A DNA stretch of 64,000 bases from Candidatus Babelota bacterium (GTDB taxonomy: Bacteria; Babelota; Babeliae; Babelales; Vermiphilaceae). The position numbers were made by a program, and so were the translations under genes. Position 1 is the stretch's first letter, and the number at the start of each line of letters is the position of its first letter. This document shows positions 60,572 to 64,000 of this stretch, one piece after another. The notes below the pieces were generated by a model. The model did not search any database, was not told where the DNA came from, and worked only from the letters and a program-made list of their open reading frames with translations. The stretch is from NCBI GenBank assembly GCA_029262555.1, contig JAJCZE010000011.1, forward strand, positions 1-64,000, read 5' to 3'.

Positions 60572-61357
60572 ATGCAGATTTCGCACTTTATACATACGAT
60601 GTATTATTTAGTGAATACGCAGTATCGTATTTTTCTTCAGACCATTAAAGATAAATATATTGATCTCTTTATTTGGGTAATTGCAATGGCGGCAGTAACG
60701 ATTTATTTGCTGCCATCGTTTGGGCTTGCTACTTCATATGGCACATTTATGATTGCAAGCATGGCGGCCAGTGCTGGATTGTTTGAGCAATTTTCTGGAA
60801 CGGTGAATTTGATTAGTGATTTTGAGGGAGATAATATTACCTCTTTTTATCTGACACTTCCGATCCCGTCTTGGATGGTTTTTTTAAGCTATGGCATTTT
60901 TTATGCTTTTAACACCATGGTATTAACAGCATTCGTGCTACCAATCTCGAAGCTTATTTTTTGGAATCACTTTAATGTGTCTCAGTTGAATGTATTGAAA
61001 TATGGACTGATGCTTATGGCAACGTCTTCGTTTTATGCATCTTTTACGTTGTGGATGGCCAGTTTTGTTGCTAATTTGCAACGAATTGGAAGTGTTTGGA
61101 TGCGTTTTACGTTTCCAATTTGGACATTCGGGGCATTTCAATATTCATACGCGGTATTGTCTGATTTAAATCCATGGCTTGGATATGCAAGCCTTTTAAA
61201 TCCCATGACGTACGTAATGGAAGGAACTCGGGCTGCAGTGCTTGGGCAGGAAGGATCTCTTAATGTATGGATGTGTATAGTGTTAACATTCATTTTCTCT
61301 CTATTATTTGCATCGCATGGAATTTATCGAATTAAGCGGCGTTTGGATTACGTATAA
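60572..61357 (+). CDS. ABC-2 type transporter permease
   Basis: 261 aa, six membrane segments and LLNPMTYVMEGTRAAVLG, the ABC-2 signature near the C-terminus. It follows the ATPase after 3 bp and precedes a glycosyltransferase gene by 11 bp. Only one permease here, so a homodimer is likely, in contrast to the two-permease operon at 3468-5050. The glycosyltransferase suggests a glycan or glycolipid substrate. Confidence 0.88.
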   Translation: MQISHFIHTMYYLVNTQYRIFLQTIKDKYIDLFIWVIAMAAVTIYLLPSFGLATSYGTFMIASMAASAGLFEQFSGTVNLISDFEGDNITSFYLTLPIPSWMVFLSYGIFYAFNTMVLTAFVLPISKLIFWNHFNVSQLNVLKYGLMLMATSSFYASFTLWMASFVANLQRIGSVWMRFTFPIWTFGAFQYSYAVLSDLNPWLGYASLLNPMTYVMEGTRAAVLGQEGSLNVWMCIVLTFIFSLLFASHGIYRIKRRLDYV

Positions 61358-61368
61358 GGGAATACTCT

Positions 61369-62460
61369 ATGCGCATTGTCCATTTCATTACCAGCTTAGA
61401 GCAAGGGGGTGCACAGGCTGTTCTTTTTGATGTGGTAGTGCATTTTAAAAAGCGCGATTATAAACAGGCCATCGTGTATGTGCATGATGGCCCTTTTGCT
61501 GCCCGATTTAAAAATGCTGGTATTGATATATATCAATTGCGTGGATTCGTTGCTTATTTTGATCCTATTGCGTTGTATCGATTGATGCGCATACTCAAAA
61601 AAATAAAGCCGGATTATCTGCATACTGTTTTATGGGCTGCAAATTGGATGGGAAGAATTGCAGCGCGATTGCGTTCTATTCAATGCGTTGTTTCACTGCA
61701 TAATAATTATGATCAAAACGGTTTGCTGCGTCGATTACTGGATCGATGCGTGCCGTATAAGGTCTATGCAATTATTGCCGTTTCAGACGAAGTGAAAAAA
61801 TCATTTACGCACTCTTATCCGAACGCAAACGTAACCGTGATTCAAAATGGCATTGATATTGCTGCGATTAGAGCGGCTGCATATGCACAGCAAAAAACGC
61901 GAGCGCAGTTGAGTTTAAAAGAGAGTGATTTTGTAATTGGTACGGTCGGGCGCTTTTCTTCTATTAAAGAATATCCTCTATTATTGGAGGCATTTGCACT
62001 GGTATATGAAGGCAATTCTCAAGCTCGATTGCTGATTATAGGGCAGGGAGAACAAGAAAAAGAGCTGCGTGATTATGCCAAAAAGTTGAAAGTTGCTCCC
62101 TATATTCGCTGGATTGTGGGAAAACAGGCCTATGGATACTATAATCTTTTTGATTGTTTTGTATTGGCCTCGCAAAAAGAGGGGATTTCAATTGCGCTGC
62201 TTGAAGCGATGAGTTTGGGCGTAATGCCGATTAATGCATATCACACTGCGCAACATCCGGTGATCATAGATAGGCATAATGGGCGTGTTGCAAAAGCGCG
62301 CAACGCAACGGATTTTGCAGCAAAATTGAATGAATGTATTGTGTTGGCAGATCGGTCCGATGAACTTGCAAAAAATGCGCAACGCGATGTGCGTAATCGT
62401 TTTGCAATTGAGGGCATGATTGCAGCATATAGTCGCATTTTTGAAACAATTCAAATGTAA
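61369..62460 (+). CDS. Glycosyltransferase family 4 protein
   Basis: 363 aa, GT-B fold. N-terminal HFITSLEQGGAQAVLFD, then the C-terminal half with VIQNGIDIAAIRA, GTVGRFSSIKEYPLLLEAF and the E-x7-E motif in SQKEGISIALLEAMSLG. Transfers a sugar from a nucleotide sugar, perhaps in lipopolysaccharide or surface glycan synthesis. Third gene of the exporter operon. The sugar is unknown. Confidence 0.9.
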   Translation: MRIVHFITSLEQGGAQAVLFDVVVHFKKRDYKQAIVYVHDGPFAARFKNAGIDIYQLRGFVAYFDPIALYRLMRILKKIKPDYLHTVLWAANWMGRIAARLRSIQCVVSLHNNYDQNGLLRRLLDRCVPYKVYAIIAVSDEVKKSFTHSYPNANVTVIQNGIDIAAIRAAAYAQQKTRAQLSLKESDFVIGTVGRFSSIKEYPLLLEAFALVYEGNSQARLLIIGQGEQEKELRDYAKKLKVAPYIRWIVGKQAYGYYNLFDCFVLASQKEGISIALLEAMSLGVMPINAYHTAQHPVIIDRHNGRVAKARNATDFAAKLNECIVLADRSDELAKNAQRDVRNRFAIEGMIAAYSRIFETIQM

Positions 62461-62706
62461 ATGTTTGGAGCTGTTTTTGAGTATGCATTTGCATCATGTA
62501 GAAATAAAAATAAATGATAAAAAAATATGCAAAAAATATGTTGCGTAGATTGCGCAATAAAGTTGCAGTATTAGTTGATTAAAAGAAAAAGTTGGGCTAC
62601 CTTATTGATAGAAATTGTAAGCTTTCTTTTAAAAAAGATAACCTCCATTTCCCCTATCCGCGACATTCTGTCTGGGTAGGGGATACTTCATTTTTGATAG
62701 ACCTCA

Positions 62707-63651
62707 ATGATTAAATGGTTTCCAATAAAAAAACGCAATCGTTTTTATAATCCATCTGGCGAAAGTGCGCCGGAATCGTTGCTGTTTGGTACGGTTCCAT
62801 CGTTACTTAAATCATTCCGTTCTCGATTTTTTCATAAAAAACCACAGCCAGCTTCCTGGCTTCATCCGCAGCAAATTCCATTTCGATCGCAAGAACTTTC
62901 AATTACGTGGATTGGGCACGCAACGTTTTTAATTCAGATAGCTGATTTGAATATTTTAACCGATCCAGTATTTGGTGAGGTATCTACATTTTTTCCCCGC
63001 ATTTTAGCGCCGGGTGTTCATTTAGATACGCTTCCTACGATTGATTATGTTTTGATTTCTCATAATCATTGGGATCATATGGATGCGGCATCATTAACGG
63101 CATTAAAAGAGCGCCATCCAAGTATGCAAGTCTTAGCACCGCAGGGTGATAAAGCGTGGTTTGCAAAACGTCGATTTCAGGCACACGAATTAAGCTGGTG
63201 GGAATCGCATTCGCACAAAAAAGGTACGTTTTCATTTTTGCCCGCCGTGCATTGGTCTGGAAGAGGATTGTTTGATACGAATCGTTCTTTGTGGGGCAGC
63301 TGGATGATTGAGGCTGGAGATAGATCGATTTATTTTGCAGGTGATACGGCATATGGTGAGCATTTTAAGCAGATTGCGCATGAGTATCCATCTATTGATG
63401 TAGCGCTTATGCCGATTGGCCCGTGTGAGCCAAAAGAATGGATGCGGCGCACGCATATGGATGTGGAGCGATCGGTGCAGGCATTTCATGATTTAAAAGC
63501 AACTCATTTTATTCCGATGCATTGGGGTACGTTTCCCTTTGGAAACGATCAATTTGATGCGCCCATTGCACAACTCAAAAAGCACAGCTCTGACCTTAAA
63601 AAGGGTTCGTTTCATTTTTTAAAGGCAGGATTTCGTCAAATAGTGCCATAA
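62707..63651 (+). CDS. Metallo-beta-lactamase-fold hydrolase (NAPE-PLD/UlaG-like)
   Basis: 314 aa. ITWIGHATFLIQIADLNILT with DPVFG, then the zinc motif SHNHWDHMD (H-x-H-x-D-H), FAGDTAYGEHF with the bridging Asp, and FIPMHWGTF with the last His. The length and SITWIGHATFL pattern fit the N-acyl-phosphatidylethanolamine phospholipase D-like branch. No signal peptide. Ribosome binding site weak. The 62461-62706 gap has no recognisable feature. Substrate not decidable. Confidence 0.88.
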   Translation: MIKWFPIKKRNRFYNPSGESAPESLLFGTVPSLLKSFRSRFFHKKPQPASWLHPQQIPFRSQELSITWIGHATFLIQIADLNILTDPVFGEVSTFFPRILAPGVHLDTLPTIDYVLISHNHWDHMDAASLTALKERHPSMQVLAPQGDKAWFAKRRFQAHELSWWESHSHKKGTFSFLPAVHWSGRGLFDTNRSLWGSWMIEAGDRSIYFAGDTAYGEHFKQIAHEYPSIDVALMPIGPCEPKEWMRRTHMDVERSVQAFHDLKATHFIPMHWGTFPFGNDQFDAPIAQLKKHSSDLKKGSFHFLKAGFRQIVP

Positions 63652-63748
63652 ATGGCTAAAAAGGCACAAAACTATTGTTTTTCAGCCGTTATTTCTTATA
63701 TGCTGAAGATAGGAAAAAGAGGTATGTTAAGAAATAAAGGGGTATGGT

Positions 63749-64000
63749 ATGAAGAAATCTCTCTTATTGGGGGCAGTCATTGCGCTATGTTCCCAGTCAA
63801 TTATTAGTTCTGGCAATCTGAGTACACAAGAAAAAGAGCTTGAAAAGCAGACTGAATGGTTGCGCGGTGAGCGATCATTAAAGCGTGAGCATCTTGCAAA
63901 AGGTACTGCGGTTGGTGCGGCAACTGGAGCAGCGTTGCTTGCGGGGGCGGCGGCAGTGGATCCAGAGTATATAGATAGTGGTCTTGAAGAAGAGGTAAGA
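63749..64000 (+). CDS. Partial secreted protein, cut by the window end
   Basis: 84 codons are visible to the edge, with no stop. Starts MKKSLLLGAVIALCSQSIIS (signal peptide), with AAAGGGG 7-8 nt upstream. Then a charged helix (STQEKELEKQTEWLRGERSL) and a Gly/Ala-rich stretch (TAVGAATGAALLAGAAA) like a glycine-zipper. Not recognised. Complete protein cannot be judged. Confidence 0.7.
   Translation, partial: MKKSLLLGAVIALCSQSIISSGNLSTQEKELEKQTEWLRGERSLKREHLAKGTAVGAATGAALLAGAAAVDPEYIDSGLEEEVR

Noticed and set aside
1-64000. tRNA, CRISPR, integrase or transposase genes
   Set aside because: No T-loop/anticodon pattern, no regularly spaced repeats and no recombinase motif were seen in gaps or frames.

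Overview
The window looks like a piece of chromosome from a small-genome, host-associated Gram-negative bacterium, most likely of the Candidatus Dependentiae (TM6/Babeliae) kind. This is an inference from gene content; no marker gene was placed phylogenetically. The Gram-negative signs are a beta-barrel protein ending in a C-terminal aromatic residue, NodT/TolC and membrane-fusion proteins, lipoboxes with LspA, and SurA-like chaperones. The host-associated signs are the many genes (about 25) with a signal peptide followed by low-complexity, ankyrin, RING, coiled-coil or cysteine-rich sequence. Core genes are compact, often overlap by 4 nt, and have clear Shine-Dalgarno sites. No tRNA, CRISPR array, integrase or transposase was seen.

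Layout. 1-3400: REP-like repeats and three secreted low-complexity proteins, two sharing a C-terminal motif and promoter. 3468-5817: an ABC-2 exporter operon. 6085-6702: an aquaporin-like channel. 6813-12620 (minus): a pentameric ligand-gated channel homologue, a secreted fusion of a degenerate PPP phosphatase with a type I periplasmic binding protein, a formamidase/acetamidase and an ankyrin protein. 12910-18785: an ankyrin protein, pheT-lspA-pgpA, a 736-bp nested inverted-repeat element and a ComF-like PRTase. 18836-22774: three secreted Ala/Gln-rich proteins. 22968-29509: two SurA/PrsA-like chaperones and a four-gene MFP/TolC/DevC/ATPase exporter. 29511-43195: housekeeping genes (sbcD, glmU, mreB, rsmA, two LOG proteins, an SSF symporter, uppS, gpsA) with a beta-barrel protein and a lipase-like protein. 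43264-50101: a cysteine-rich protein, dps, a HAD pair plus a HAD remnant, rnpB, a secreted RING protein and an ankyrin protein. 50062-57796: murG-TPR-DUF721, several secreted proteins, a secreted nuclease-like protein, holB-tmk and two small paralogues. 57889-64000: ferredoxin plus acyl-CoA ligase, a second ABC-2 exporter with a glycosyltransferase, a metallo-beta-lactamase-fold hydrolase and a truncated secreted protein.

The strongest candidate for an undescribed system is the channel / binding-protein / amidase operon at 8110-12620. It reads as a ligand-sensing channel module in which the soluble sensor also carries a PPP phosphatase domain that has lost its metal ligands. Other structural oddities are the nested palindrome at 17351-18086, two plus-strand genes each flanked by copies of the 3' end of a neighbouring minus-strand gene (dps and a small ankyrin gene), a C10 tract between a possible -35 and -10, and two hairpins that bury the ribosome binding site of a secreted-protein gene.
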